DNA from: Streptomyces xanthophaeus
GTDB lineage: Bacteria > Actinomycetota > Actinomycetes > Streptomycetales > Streptomycetaceae
NCBI RefSeq assembly: GCF_030440515.1
Contig: NZ_CP076543.1
Span: 7,665,001 to 7,729,000 of the forward strand
Length of the DNA: 64,000 bases
Reading direction: 5' to 3'
Program-made: the position numbers and the translations under genes
Notes under the pieces: model-generated
The model's input: only the letters and a program-made list of their open reading frames with translations
What the model was told of the DNA's origin: nothing
The model's database searches: none
Part shown: piece by piece, positions 15,560 through 24,710 of the stretch
How the letters are laid out: each line of letters opens with the position of its first letter
Position numbering within the stretch: position 1 is the first letter of the stretch

Positions 15560-16081
15560 TCAGCTGATGCGTTCCAGACGGAGCCAGGACCCGGTGCGCA
15601 TGATCGACCCGGTGGCGTTGGAGACGCGCTGCGCCCAGTTCAGCTGGAGCGCCCCCGCGGTCGAGGAGGTGACCAGGGTGCCCATCAGCGTGGCCGTCAT
15701 GTACGTCGTGTTCTCTGCCCCGAAGCCGCCCAGCGGGAAGCTGCTGGCGCCGATGCTCTGCCGGTCGACGACGACACCCGACGAGGCGATGCCGCCGGTC
15801 TGACTCTGAGTCGATGCGTGCGCGATCCAGGAGAACGTCGCCCCGGAAGGGCCGGTCCACCCCATCTTGATGTCGGCGTCCTGGTGGGCGGAGTACAGAA
15901 GGAACCCGGTGACCACGAAAATCGCGTTCGCGGCGCAGCTCTGAACCAGGTGGTTGTCGTTGACGTTCGTGGTGCTCGACGCGATCGTCTGATCGGCCGA
16001 CTTGTAGGCGACGGGCGGGGTGATCGAGGCGAGGCCGGCCGCGGTCACGCGCTGCCCTGCCGCCCAGGTCGGATATTGCAC
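15560..16081 (-). CDS. Minor tail / appendage protein, 173 aa
   Basis: N-terminal QYPTWAAGQRVTAAGLAS is the typical leader of actinophage tail-tip appendages. The rest is a beta-sandwich homologous to residues about 771-919 of the big fibre: both share SSTTxVxDxxHL, a GPSGATFSW/VPSGATGGW turn and LQLNWAQRVSNAT / LRLRWAQQTTNAT. The protein probably decorates the baseplate or binds a receptor. It sits between the minor tail protein and the lysis genes. Confidence 0.72.
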   Translation of the reverse strand: MQYPTWAAGQRVTAAGLASITPPVAYKSADQTIASSTTNVNDNHLVQSCAANAIFVVTGFLLYSAHQDADIKMGWTGPSGATFSWIAHASTQSQTGGIASSGVVVDRQSIGASSFPLGGFGAENTTYMTATLMGTLVTSSTAGALQLNWAQRVSNATGSIMRTGSWLRLERIS

Positions 16082-16093
16082 GGGGCCTCCCTC

Positions 16094-19000
16094 CTACAGG
16101 GCGGTGTACATGGGGGTGGCGAGCCGGACATCGGTGCCCGCGGGCTGGGCTTTCACGATCCCGTTGACGGCGCGGGTGACAGTGAGGCGCTGCGGGGTCT
16201 CGACGGTGAAGTTGTCGAACCGGTACTCGACGCCCACGTTGCTGTTGCCGGAGCCACCGTGGGCGCTCATGCCGACCGCGCCCGAAGCGAAACTCGCGGA
16301 GCCGTCGGTGCGGTCGATGTGCCAGACGCCGACAGGCTCGGCCGAGCCGGTCGCCCACACCCGCATCAGGATCCGGAACCCGATGATCCTGACGCGGACC
16401 TCATAGGTCGCGCCGGCGGTGTACGAAAGGCCCGTGGCCGCGTTCGTCCCGATGATCGTGGACCCGGAGGTCACCGACACCGAAATGGTGCCGCCGGTCA
16501 GGAACTCCACCCTGGCTCTGTAGTGGTCCGTGCTGCTCGTCCAGCGCAACAACACGCAGGCGTTCAGCGTGCCGCCCGTGGCGGTGGCCGAGACAGCCAT
16601 CTGGCAACGAATGTCGGCGTCCATGCAGGTCTCGGAGGCGATTGTCTGCTGCCGGTGCAGGGTCTGTGACGCGGACACCGTGACCACGCCGCGGCCCGAG
16701 GCCACGGACCGTTCGGAGGCGCCCACGCCGCCCGTCAGGGTGTACGTATGCCCGTCGGTCGCCGTGCCCCAGCCGCCCGCCGCAACGGTTCGCCCGAAAT
16801 CGTCGGCCACCAGAGGGGCGGCCGCGGTCGCGGTGACGACCTCCCCGCCCACCCGCAGGTCGAACGGATACTGAGCCGGGTCCTGCGTCCACAACGGCCG
16901 CGGGTCACCGTCATCGTGCACAGTGTGCACGACCAGGGGGCTGGCCGAGCTGGACGCCGCAGTGCCGAGGACCGAGCCGCTCGTGTCGCCCCTGCCGTAA
17001 GTGGCGTCGTCGAGGATGCCAACCTGCCACGGATCCGCGGGCGAGCACGTGAACGTGATCGACCACGTCCGGGGCCCGAGCGTCTCCTGGTAGCCGTCGA
17101 CGAGGAGGTCCAGCGGTCCCGGCGGCAGATGCGCAGGCAGGTCCGTGACCCGGATGACCGACCCGACATCGAGACGGGTGACCGCATCGATGTGCTGCGG
17201 TGTTTCGTGGAGCAGGAGGGTGACCTGCGGGTAGCGGGCCGCGTCCACCGTGCCCAGGTGCACCAGCCACTGCGCGATCGGCTCGCACTGGGCGTCGGCG
17301 GCCAGGCTGAGCGTCACCTCGTCCTCGTACAGGCCGACGCCGTTCGGGGCGTCCTGCGTGGACATGGGGCCCGAGTCCAGCGACCACCGGCCGAACGAGC
17401 CGGAGGCCCGGCTGACGGTGCGGTCGTTACGGATGCGGCTGTCGTCGTCGCGGGGCGGGCCCAGTTCCGTCAGGTCCCCGTAGGGGACGGTGAGGGTGGG
17501 TGTGCGGGTGTAGAGGGAGCTGCGGCCTTGGTAGGTGAGGCCGAGCCGGTCGCGGTCCTCCATCAGCACGCCGCCGTCCGACGCCTCGCACTCGGCGAGG
17601 AGCGCCAGGAACTGGTCGGGCCGCTGGTAGCCCATGGCCTGCTGCTGGGCCGGGTCGCCGATCACGGTGACCGGGATGGCCTCCTCGGCGCCGAGGCGCA
17701 GCGCCCGGGTGCCGGCTGTCTCCCCGGTCCAGGCGGTGCTGAACCCGGTGTAGTCGGGGGAGAGACCGCGGTAGAGGGTGAGGTGGCCGATGCCGACCCC
17801 GGCCAGGCTGGACCCGAACGAGGTGGCGAAACCGGTGACCCTTCCGGCGGTGGCACTGGACACGCTGTTGCTCGCGCCGGGTGTGAAGACGAGGATGTCG
17901 GAGCCGCTTTGGACGGCGACGATGGAGAACTGGAACCAGCCCTTTCCCCAGTTGGCGCTGATGTTGGCGGCGGTGACGAGGGTGAGTGCGCCGTCACCGG
18001 TCTCGGTCGTCAGCTCGTAGCCGCTGGCCGTGAACCGGAGCGTCCAGATCGTCCAGGGGGAGCCGTTCGTCGTCCATTGCAGGATGACGCCGGATCCGCT
18101 CGGCGCTGCTGGCACCTGGTAGTAGAAATCGATCTCCCAGACGGTGCCGGCGGTGTACGAGGGCACGACCCCGGTCAGGGTGGCGCCAGCCGCGATGGTG
18201 GGCAGGGCGTCGGCGGCGGGCATGCTGCTGTCAGCGGCCATGCGCAGGCCGGACACGGTCAGCGGCTGCACGCCTGCGGTGGGGCTGTAGGCCTGTGTGG
18301 AGTTCTGGCCGTCTTCCAGCGGCCAGTAGGCGACCAGGTTGGCGGCATCCGCGGGGATGCCCCGGGTGAGTGTCGACCGGAGGGGGCGGCGGCCCTGGCT
18401 GAGGCGGCGCATGAGCCCGGCTGCGGTGACGGGGGCGGTGACGTCGCGCCCGGAGCGGTGCCAGCGCGGCGCCCATTCGGCGATCTCGCCGATGGCCCGC
18501 TGTCGGCGGGAGGTGATGGTGGCGGCGCCGTAGAGGCTCCAGGGGCGTCCGGCGCTGTCGGTGAACCCGGTCGACCCGGAGGGCTGGCTGGAGAAGCTGG
18601 GGTTGGCGACGACGGTGCCGCCGATCCCGGACCGGACCTCGATGGCGGCGATGACCCGCGCGATTCCCCTGGTGGAGCCGAAGTCCCATTCACCGACGGT
18701 CAGCGGTGCGATTCCTGCGTTGATCGAGGTGGTGCCTGACTGGACGACGGGATCGCCCAGCTGCGTCCAGGCGCCGCTGATGGTGTCGGAGGTGTAGAAG
18801 GTGACGGTACGGCCGGAGGCGCCGTTGTTGACGTCGAGGGTGGCCCGGATGGCGGCACGCTGCCACGGCGCGAACCCGAGCTGGACGGTCGAGGTGGCCG
18901 TCAGGTCGAGGATGTCGTCCGCCGTCCAGATCAAGGACAGGTAGCCCGTCTCGGTGACGATCAGGCGCCATGAATTGGAGAGGGCTCCAGCCCATTTCGC

Positions 19001-19405
19001 GCAGACATCCCAGCCGCCGTCGCCTCGTTGACCCTGCCAGTAGGCAGGGGTGAGGTCGGCGCGGATGTCGATGTCGCCGGTGATGTCCAGGACAGTGGTG
19101 TCGGAGGCCTGGGCCCGGGCGAAGACCCCCGAGGGCAGAACCAGCCCGACGTTCGCACCGTCCACCGAGTACCGGATGGGGGTGTTGCGGCCCAGCTGCC
19201 CGTAGTACGGGCTGCGGGGGTTGCGGTTGTTGAGGGCGCCGGTGGGGTCTTCCAGGGTGAGGTCGATGGTCGACGGGTCGACGCGGGCGCCCTCCGAGCG
19301 GCGCCCGCGCGTGTGCCGGATCGCGTCCGGCACACGGACCGCGTCGGTCTGGGTGACCCACGTTCCGGCGATCTGGAGATCGACCTGCGCCCCGGGGACC
19401 GGCAT
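16094..19405 (-). CDS. Large minor tail protein (baseplate hub region)
   Basis: 1103 aa directly after the tape measure. The N-terminus (VDLQIAGTWVTQTDAVR ... IDLTLEDPTGALNNRNPRSPYYGQLGRNTPIRY) is the signature of actinophage tail-tip proteins that start with a hub/distal-tail-like domain. Two LamG-like beta-sandwich stretches follow (around residues 100-230 and 350-480, with VAYWPLEDG), and another near residues 890-1080. LamG domains bind carbohydrate, so it probably contributes to adsorption. Confidence 0.82.
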   Translation of the reverse strand: MPVPGAQVDLQIAGTWVTQTDAVRVPDAIRHTRGRRSEGARVDPSTIDLTLEDPTGALNNRNPRSPYYGQLGRNTPIRYSVDGANVGLVLPSGVFARAQASDTTVLDITGDIDIRADLTPAYWQGQRGDGGWDVCAKWAGALSNSWRLIVTETGYLSLIWTADDILDLTATSTVQLGFAPWQRAAIRATLDVNNGASGRTVTFYTSDTISGAWTQLGDPVVQSGTTSINAGIAPLTVGEWDFGSTRGIARVIAAIEVRSGIGGTVVANPSFSSQPSGSTGFTDSAGRPWSLYGAATITSRRQRAIGEIAEWAPRWHRSGRDVTAPVTAAGLMRRLSQGRRPLRSTLTRGIPADAANLVAYWPLEDGQNSTQAYSPTAGVQPLTVSGLRMAADSSMPAADALPTIAAGATLTGVVPSYTAGTVWEIDFYYQVPAAPSGSGVILQWTTNGSPWTIWTLRFTASGYELTTETGDGALTLVTAANISANWGKGWFQFSIVAVQSGSDILVFTPGASNSVSSATAGRVTGFATSFGSSLAGVGIGHLTLYRGLSPDYTGFSTAWTGETAGTRALRLGAEEAIPVTVIGDPAQQQAMGYQRPDQFLALLAECEASDGGVLMEDRDRLGLTYQGRSSLYTRTPTLTVPYGDLTELGPPRDDDSRIRNDRTVSRASGSFGRWSLDSGPMSTQDAPNGVGLYEDEVTLSLAADAQCEPIAQWLVHLGTVDAARYPQVTLLLHETPQHIDAVTRLDVGSVIRVTDLPAHLPPGPLDLLVDGYQETLGPRTWSITFTCSPADPWQVGILDDATYGRGDTSGSVLGTAASSSASPLVVHTVHDDGDPRPLWTQDPAQYPFDLRVGGEVVTATAAAPLVADDFGRTVAAGGWGTATDGHTYTLTGGVGASERSVASGRGVVTVSASQTLHRQQTIASETCMDADIRCQMAVSATATGGTLNACVLLRWTSSTDHYRARVEFLTGGTISVSVTSGSTIIGTNAATGLSYTAGATYEVRVRIIGFRILMRVWATGSAEPVGVWHIDRTDGSASFASGAVGMSAHGGSGNSNVGVEYRFDNFTVETPQRLTVTRAVNGIVKAQPAGTDVRLATPMYTAL

Positions 19406-19420
19406 GTGCCTGCCCTCCTC

Positions 19421-22400
19421 TCAGTAGTTGCTGCCGAGCACGGCCTGGACATTCCCGCCCAGCGCCTTGATCTCTTTCTGAAGGGTGTTGAGCATCGGGG
19501 CAATGCCACCCTGGAAGGTCACGACGACCTGCACCGGCTGCCCGGCGCCCGGGCCGCCGCCTGCCGTACCACCAAGGGCAGGAGTGACGGGCAGGACCAT
19601 CCCGGGCAGTGCACCGGTCAGCCCGCCGAGCTGGTCGCGCAGTCCCGGCGTCGCGGCGCTGATGCCGCGCCGGAAACCGTCGATCAGCGACCGGCCGGCG
19701 GGCGTCAGGATCTTGGCGTCGGTCTCGGCCGGGCCCTTCCAGTCGGGCAGCATCGAGGTGATCCAGCCCAGATGTTCCTTCAGGCTGGGGACCATGGACC
19801 GCAGGCCGTTGATCAGGCCGGCGAGGATCTGCCGTCCGGCAGACCACAGGACACTGCCCAGATTGCCGATCGAGTCGACCGCCAGCTGGCCCAGGCCGCT
19901 CAGGAAGCGCTTCGCGGCATCCCCGGCAGTGCTCAGGTCGCCCCGCAGCAGGGCCACGAGGAACTGGATGGCCGGGATGACGACGGTCCGGATGGCCTGG
20001 GCCAGGGTTCCGGCGAAGACGCGTGCCAGTTCGCTGACGATCGTGATCAGGGGACGGATTATCGGCATCAGTCCGACCAGGATTTGCATCGAGAGCTGAG
20101 TCAGGACCGAGATCAGCGGGGCGATCGCGACGAGCAGCTCCCCACAGATTGCGCCGATGTCGATCAAGCTCGGGGCCAGCTCCGTCAGTAGCTCGCTGGC
20201 CAGTTGCACCGCCACCGCGAACTGCTTGGAGAGGCCCTCCGCGATCAGAGAGACCAGGCCGGGCAACTGGGCCAGGACCGGGGTCAAGGTCGCGAGCAAG
20301 ATCGACGCGACCTGCTGCACCACGGGAGCCAAGTCACGGAAGGCCTGAGCGAGCAAATCGAACAGAGGAACGAGGGCTGGGAGGAGTGCCGCGACCAGCT
20401 GCCCGGCCACAGGGAGCAGCGGCGCCGCCGCAGAGACCAGCGCACCCACCGCAGACGCCGCCGACACCAGGACAGGACCGAGCGCCTGGACCACGGGCCG
20501 CAGCCCGTCCCCCAGGGCCTTGACCAGCACCTTTGCCGGTTCACCCAGTTCGGCGAACACGGAGCCGATGATCTTCAGGGCGTCGACGAGGAGCGGAGCG
20601 ACCGTCTTGCCGACCGCCGACATCACCTCGTACAAGGCCTTCAGGCCCGCCTGCACCTCGGGAGACGCGAAAGCGTCCGCCGCAGCCTGCGTGATGTCCT
20701 GGAGGATCCCGATGAACCCGCCGCCGGACGTCTCCATCGGGCCGAGGATGTTCGCGAAGATCTCACCGACGTTCGCGAACACGTCGAAGAGTTGGCCGAC
20801 CAGGCCGATGGCCTGGTCGATGGCCGTCTGCATGCGGCCGCTCTCGAACGCGGCGGCCATCTTCGCGGCCAGGCCGTCAAGGCCCTTGCCCGCGGCCGCC
20901 GTCAGCCGCTCGAAAGCGGGCCCGGCGGCCGCCGCGACCTGTCCCAGCCCCGTCACGACCTGCCCCGGCGCCCGGGACAGATTGCGCAGCCCCTGCGATG
21001 CGGAGGCCATGGCCTGCCCCAGCGTCCCGGACTGTGCCAGGTCCCGCGCGGCCGCCAGGACTCCGCGACCCATCAGGTTCATCGCCCCGGCGGAGTCGAC
21101 CAGCCCGCGCCGCAGCACGGGCAGCACCGCCCCCGCCGTGCGGGTCAGCTCGCCGGCCAGGCCTCGCATGAGGGTCTGCTGCACGTCGAGCCGCAGCGCG
21201 GTCCAGGCCGGCTTGAGGTCCAGCAGCGCCTGCACGAACGCGCGCGCGGCAGGCGCCAGCTTGCCCATGGCCTCCGCGAACGGGTCGGCACCCCCGGATC
21301 CGGCTTCGGTGAGGGCCTTCTGGGCGCGGCGCACCTGCTCGATGCCGTCCGTCGCCGTACGGGCCGCCTCCTGGCGGGCGTCGGCAACGTCCCGCTCACG
21401 GTCGGCGAGGGTTCGCTGCGTGTCCGCGATCCGCTCCTGGGCCTGCCGGACCGCATCCGTTCCCTCGACGCCGGCCGCGTTGGCCTTCGCGGTCTCCTCG
21501 CGGAGCCGACCGGTCTCGGTCGTCTGCTCCTTCAGCCGCTGCACCGCGCGGTCGTAGGCCAGCTGGGCCCGCTCGATGTCGTGGAAGCCGCCCTCACCGC
21601 GCGCCTTAGCCAGTTCGGCCTGCGCATCGGCGACCTGCATGACCGCGTCCCGCTGATCCAGCTCGGCGGAGGCGAGACGGTCGTTGAGGTCCTCCAGATC
21701 GTGGGCGCCCTGCGCGCGCGCGTCGTTGAGGGCGAGCTGAGCGGCCCGGGCCTCGCGCTGTGCGTCCGTCAGGCCCCGTTCGGCGTCCTGCACGCGGCGC
21801 ACGGCCTGCTCGTTGGCCCGGGCTGCGGACTGGACTGCGTCCTTCAGGCTCTGCTGGGCGCTGGCCGTGGCCTTCGCGCCCGACGCGGCTGCCGCCGCGG
21901 ACTTCGTGGACGCGGTGAGAGCGTCACCGATCCCGCTCGTGCCGAGCTTCACCACCGCGACGGCCTGCCCGAGCATGAACACCGCGGTCGCGGCCAGCCC
22001 GGCCGCGGGCGCGATGTTCTGGAGCGTCGCGACCAGTCCGGCCGCCATCGGCGCCGCAGCGCCGAGGCCGGCCCCGATCGTCCCGATCCGCGCAGCGATG
22101 GGACCTAGAGCCCCGGCCGCCGACCCGATCCTGCCGAGGACACCGGCAAAGCGCTGCCCGCTCCGGTCCGCGCGGCCGAAGCCGGCCGCGGCCTGAGCTC
22201 CCGCCGACACGAACCTGCCGTCCAGGTCCCGCAGTCGGCCGTTGGCGTCCGTGGTGTACCGGGCCGTGGCCGTCTGCGCGTCCTCGAAGGCCCGCACCAA
22301 GCCGTTGACGTGCCCAACGGAGGCGAACCGTCCGTCGATGGTCCGCAGGCGGCCCTCCGTGTCCTGCTGGAACCCGCGCATGCGGGCCTCGGACTCGGTC

Positions 22401-22468
22401 AAGGCCCGCCGGATTCCGGTGTCGTCGCCGTCGATCCGGGCGACGAGCTCCCCCACGGTGATCGCCAC
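19421..22468 (-). CDS. Tail tape measure protein
   Basis: 1015 aa, the expected place between chaperones and minor tail genes. The first 130 residues carry repeats related to DGRFASVGHVNGL / DGRFVSAGAQAAAG. A long helical, Ala/Gln/Arg-rich coiled-coil (residues about 200-400) follows, then several hydrophobic segments (about residues 690-870) as in tape measures that insert into the host membrane. Using the usual 0.15 nm per residue, the tail would be near 150 nm. GTG start preceded by GGAGGTGA. Confidence 0.92.
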   Translation of the reverse strand: MAITVGELVARIDGDDTGIRRALTESEARMRGFQQDTEGRLRTIDGRFASVGHVNGLVRAFEDAQTATARYTTDANGRLRDLDGRFVSAGAQAAAGFGRADRSGQRFAGVLGRIGSAAGALGPIAARIGTIGAGLGAAAPMAAGLVATLQNIAPAAGLAATAVFMLGQAVAVVKLGTSGIGDALTASTKSAAAAASGAKATASAQQSLKDAVQSAARANEQAVRRVQDAERGLTDAQREARAAQLALNDARAQGAHDLEDLNDRLASAELDQRDAVMQVADAQAELAKARGEGGFHDIERAQLAYDRAVQRLKEQTTETGRLREETAKANAAGVEGTDAVRQAQERIADTQRTLADRERDVADARQEAARTATDGIEQVRRAQKALTEAGSGGADPFAEAMGKLAPAARAFVQALLDLKPAWTALRLDVQQTLMRGLAGELTRTAGAVLPVLRRGLVDSAGAMNLMGRGVLAAARDLAQSGTLGQAMASASQGLRNLSRAPGQVVTGLGQVAAAAGPAFERLTAAAGKGLDGLAAKMAAAFESGRMQTAIDQAIGLVGQLFDVFANVGEIFANILGPMETSGGGFIGILQDITQAAADAFASPEVQAGLKALYEVMSAVGKTVAPLLVDALKIIGSVFAELGEPAKVLVKALGDGLRPVVQALGPVLVSAASAVGALVSAAAPLLPVAGQLVAALLPALVPLFDLLAQAFRDLAPVVQQVASILLATLTPVLAQLPGLVSLIAEGLSKQFAVAVQLASELLTELAPSLIDIGAICGELLVAIAPLISVLTQLSMQILVGLMPIIRPLITIVSELARVFAGTLAQAIRTVVIPAIQFLVALLRGDLSTAGDAAKRFLSGLGQLAVDSIGNLGSVLWSAGRQILAGLINGLRSMVPSLKEHLGWITSMLPDWKGPAETDAKILTPAGRSLIDGFRRGISAATPGLRDQLGGLTGALPGMVLPVTPALGGTAGGGPGAGQPVQVVVTFQGGIAPMLNTLQKEIKALGGNVQAVLGSNY

Positions 22469-22485
22469 GGGTCACCTCCAGGGGG

Positions 22486-22737
22486 TTAGGTAGGGAGGCC
22501 CCCGTGGAGGGCGAGGCGGATCTTGTCGGGGTCGTCCTCGACGGCAATCTCGTCACCGGCCATGCGCCGCCACATGGACTCCGCGGACAGGCCGGAGACG
22601 AGGACGTAGAAGCGGCGGGTGAGCATCAGCGCGATGTCTTGCGGGCCGAGCCCGTACTCCCGCTGGAAATCCGCTTCGAGGGCCCACCAGTACCGGCGGA
22701 TCGCGACCGCCGTGCGGCTCGGTTCGGAGCGGGTGCT
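22486..22737 (-). CDS. Frameshift extension of tail assembly chaperone (gpT-like part)
   Basis: This has no start of its own. It is read after a -1 slip at the heptamer 22737-22743. The extension begins STRSEPSRTAVAIRRYWW, then ALEADFQREYGLGPQDIALML, and ends at 22486. The fused product has about 200 residues. The extension lies 17 nt before the tape measure start, the standard position for gpG-gpT-type chaperones that load the tape measure. Confidence 0.82.
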   Translation of the reverse strand, partial: STRSEPSRTAVAIRRYWWALEADFQREYGLGPQDIALMLTRRFYVLVSGLSAESMWRRMAGDEIAVEDDPDKIRLALHGGLPT

Positions 22738-23093
22738 TTTCCCTCCGCGGCCTGCTCCTGCACCATTTCGAAGGCTTCCTGGTAGCTCGTCTCCCGGCCG
22801 CGTGCGTTGGCCATTCCCCAGGCGAGCACCACCTGGAATTCGAGCAGCCCCATTCCTGCATCGCGCCATTTCTCCAGGCAGTCGTCCCCGAAGATCATGC
22901 CGACCAGCTCGGCAATGTCGTCGATGCTGCTGGAGTCCTGGAGTTCCTCAACGCGCTGCTCGACGAGCATCGGCATGTCCCGGGGGACGGCGACGGTGAC
23001 GCCGCGGATGATCGTGGTCGTCGGGCGGGCCACCGACGCCCAGAACGCGTCGAAGCTCTCGGTCTCCGAGGAGACCGTCTTGCGGGCGGTCAT
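22626..23093 (-). CDS. Tail assembly chaperone (gpG-like, zero frame)
   Basis: 155 aa, acidic and helical (FDAFWASVARPTTTIIRGVTVAVPRDMPMLVEQRVEELQD then LEFQVVLAWGMANAR). It starts by a 4-nt ATGA overlap with the tail tube gene. The last residues after the slippery site are Ser/Arg-rich and non-conserved in look, as expected when the functional long form is made by frameshifting. Confidence 0.85.
   Translation of the reverse strand: MTARKTVSSETESFDAFWASVARPTTTIIRGVTVAVPRDMPMLVEQRVEELQDSSSIDDIAELVGMIFGDDCLEKWRDAGMGLLEFQVVLAWGMANARGRETSYQEAFEMVQEQAAEGKAPAPNRAARRSRSAGTGGPSKRISSGSTGSARKTSR
22737..22743 (-). other. Programmed -1 frameshift site G GGA AAA
   Basis: On the coding strand the heptamer is GGGAAAA, in the register G GGA AAA of the chaperone frame (GGA at 22742-22740, AAA at 22739-22737). 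This is a canonical X XXY YYZ slippery sequence. The -1 frame is open to 22486. Confidence 0.85.
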
Positions 23094-23566
23094 ACCTTGG
23101 CCGCCGTGGTCGACGGGCCGGACCGGGTGACCGTGCAGGACCAGCCCACCTTGTCGTTGTTGCCGCCGCCGGTGTCGCCGACCTGGAAGTGCGCCTTAGG
23201 CCACACCTCCCAGTTGGCGTCGCCGGGCATCCAGAACCGGAACCCGCACAGGCTGTCGGTGCCGAGGCGTTCGGTCTGCGCCTCGATCAGGGCCTGCCCG
23301 GAGTCGAGGGCGCCGGTGGACGGGTCCTTGAGGAGGAATCCCTCCAACTTCATGATCTTGCCGAGCTGCATGATCTGGCTCTCGGCCTGCCCGTCCGACC
23401 CGAAGGTCGTGGTGTCCGTGGTCTCGTACTCGCGGCTCCGGGAGAAGGTGTTCACACCGCCCTCGGTCCCTCCGGAACCGGGAGCGATCGATACCCACGT
23501 GCCGGGGTTGAGGAAGTCCTCGATCTGGAACTCGACGTCCCTGGCGTTGAATTTCTGCGCCGTCAT
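23090..23566 (-). CDS. Major tail tube protein
   Basis: 158 aa, beta-rich (FQIEDFLNPGTWVSIAPGSGGTEGGVN ... REYETTDTTTFGSDGQAES), with a TTTFGSDG loop typical of actinophage tube subunits and no helical core. The position between tail terminator and chaperones is diagnostic. A hairpin upstream suggests separate high-level expression. Confidence 0.88.
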   Translation of the reverse strand: MTAQKFNARDVEFQIEDFLNPGTWVSIAPGSGGTEGGVNTFSRSREYETTDTTTFGSDGQAESQIMQLGKIMKLEGFLLKDPSTGALDSGQALIEAQTERLGTDSLCGFRFWMPGDANWEVWPKAHFQVGDTGGGNNDKVGWSCTVTRSGPSTTAAKV

Positions 23567-23590
23567 GGCGCACCTCCATGCATGGCGAAG

Positions 23591-23617
23591 AGCCCGCCGG
23601 CGGTGGCCGTACGGGCT
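23591..23617 (-). terminator. Hairpin upstream of tail tube gene
   Basis: On the minus strand agcccg pairs with cgggct, followed by ctt. It may attenuate transcription entering the tail tube gene or stabilise a processed 5' end. The stem is short, so confidence is modest. Confidence 0.4.
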
Positions 23618-23642
23618 GGGGAACGGAAGAGAGGTCGAGCCG

Positions 23643-24062
23643 CTACACGGTGCGGATCTCGGTGCGGAAATTACAGACGTGCTCGTGACGGCGATTACCG
23701 TCCACGCCCAGGGACTCGGGCGCCGCCTGGATGGCGATGCACGAGATCATGTTCGTGCCGTCCGGCAGCACGATCGGGCCCAGACCATGCAGCGCGGTCC
23801 GGATGGCGTGAGCCCGCCGTCGGGAGACCCGCGGGTCCGTCGTACCGCGGACGCGGACCTGCACGCTCGGCTCCGCATACGGGAGCCGGGAGTCAGCTTC
23901 GGGGCCGCCGTAGCCGGTGAGGACGACCACGCTGTCAGGGCTCGACGGCATGGCCTCCTGGAAGCAGTCGCCGCCCGTGCCGCCGACCCGGTAGTCGACG
24001 AGCCCCAGGCCGTGCAGGTGCAGGGCCAGGCCGGTCAGGAGGTCGGGTTCGTCATCGCCCAC
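23643..24062 (-). CDS. Tail terminator / tail completion protein
   Basis: 139 aa with the family's features: an N-terminal helix (LLTGLALHLHGLGLVDYR), a central PDSVVVLTGYGGPEADSRLPYAEPSVQVRVRG strand pair, a helix with RRRAHAIRTALHGL, and a final strand. It is the last of the connector genes before the tube protein, overlapping the upstream gene by 11 nt. It should cap the tail tube at the head-proximal end. Confidence 0.8.
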   Translation of the reverse strand: MGDDEPDLLTGLALHLHGLGLVDYRVGGTGGDCFQEAMPSSPDSVVVLTGYGGPEADSRLPYAEPSVQVRVRGTTDPRVSRRRAHAIRTALHGLGPIVLPDGTNMISCIAIQAAPESLGVDGNRRHEHVCNFRTEIRTV

Positions 24063-24408
24063 GCAGCCACCTCCTCAGCGGGACTGCCATCAGCTGCAGC
24101 AGGACCTCGCGTTGCTCATTCAGCGGGCCTTCGAGGTACTTGGCCTTCCGGCCGGGCAAGTGTTTGAAGGTCAGGTCCTCGTGCTGGACCTTCGCGTACA
24201 CCGTGTCGTAGACGACTACGCCCTCCAGCTCGGTGCGGACGACCCGGGAAGAGCGCTCCAGGACGCCCTCGTCGAGCGGCACAATCTTCCTGGACTCGGC
24301 CAGGAGGTGTTCCAGCGCCCGCTGGAGACCGTCCTCGGCGAGCCGCTGGCCGCGCTGCCCCCACAGGCGGCGGCCCTCCCAGTTCATGCTGGTGCGCTGC
24401 TGTGTCAC
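24052..24408 (-). CDS. Head-tail connector / neck protein (HK97 gp10-like)
   Basis: 118 aa starting at GTG 24408, which overlaps the previous stop as GTGA. Helical N-terminus (GQRGQRLAEDGLQRALEHLLAESRKIVPLDEGVLERSSRV) followed by VYAKVQHEDLTFKHLPGRKAKYLEGPL. This YAxxxHExxxxxH-type pattern is shared by minor capsid/neck proteins of this class. Confidence 0.78.
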   Translation of the reverse strand: MTQQRTSMNWEGRRLWGQRGQRLAEDGLQRALEHLLAESRKIVPLDEGVLERSSRVVRTELEGVVVYDTVYAKVQHEDLTFKHLPGRKAKYLEGPLNEQREVLLQLMAVPLRRWLRGR

Positions 24409-24710
24409 TTCAGCCTCACCTCCCTGTGCGAGGGCGTACCGGGGAAAGCCAGCAGGCTGCTCGTGACAACCGACTGCACCCGCCCGGACGGGGTCGTCAT
24501 CCGGGACTCCGGAGCGCACTCCTGCGAGGGGTGCAGCCACACCCGGGTGCTGGAGACGACCTCCTCGCCCCGCTCGGTGCGGACCGTCTCCGTCTTGTCC
24601 TCGACGTACGCCCGCGCGGAGACGGGCGCCGCGTACTGGGGGCCGTACGCACCGTCGCCCAGGTACGCCTCGATACTGACCGTGTGCGGCAGCATCCAGC
24701 CGGGGATCAC
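24405..24710 (-). CDS. Head completion (stopper) protein
   Basis: 101 aa with GTG at 24710 overlapping the previous stop. WMLPHTVSIEAYLGDGAYGPQYAAPVSARAYVEDKTETVRTERGEEVVSSTRVWL is the beta-barrel pattern of phage stopper proteins that close the connector. It is third in a connector set held together by 4-nt overlaps. Confidence 0.75.
   Translation of the reverse strand: MIPGWMLPHTVSIEAYLGDGAYGPQYAAPVSARAYVEDKTETVRTERGEEVVSSTRVWLHPSQECAPESRMTTPSGRVQSVVTSSLLAFPGTPSHREVRLK

Noticed and set aside
20204..22108. Plus-strand 634-codon frame across the tape measure
   Set aside because: Antisense shadow caused by strong third-position GC bias in the tape measure gene.
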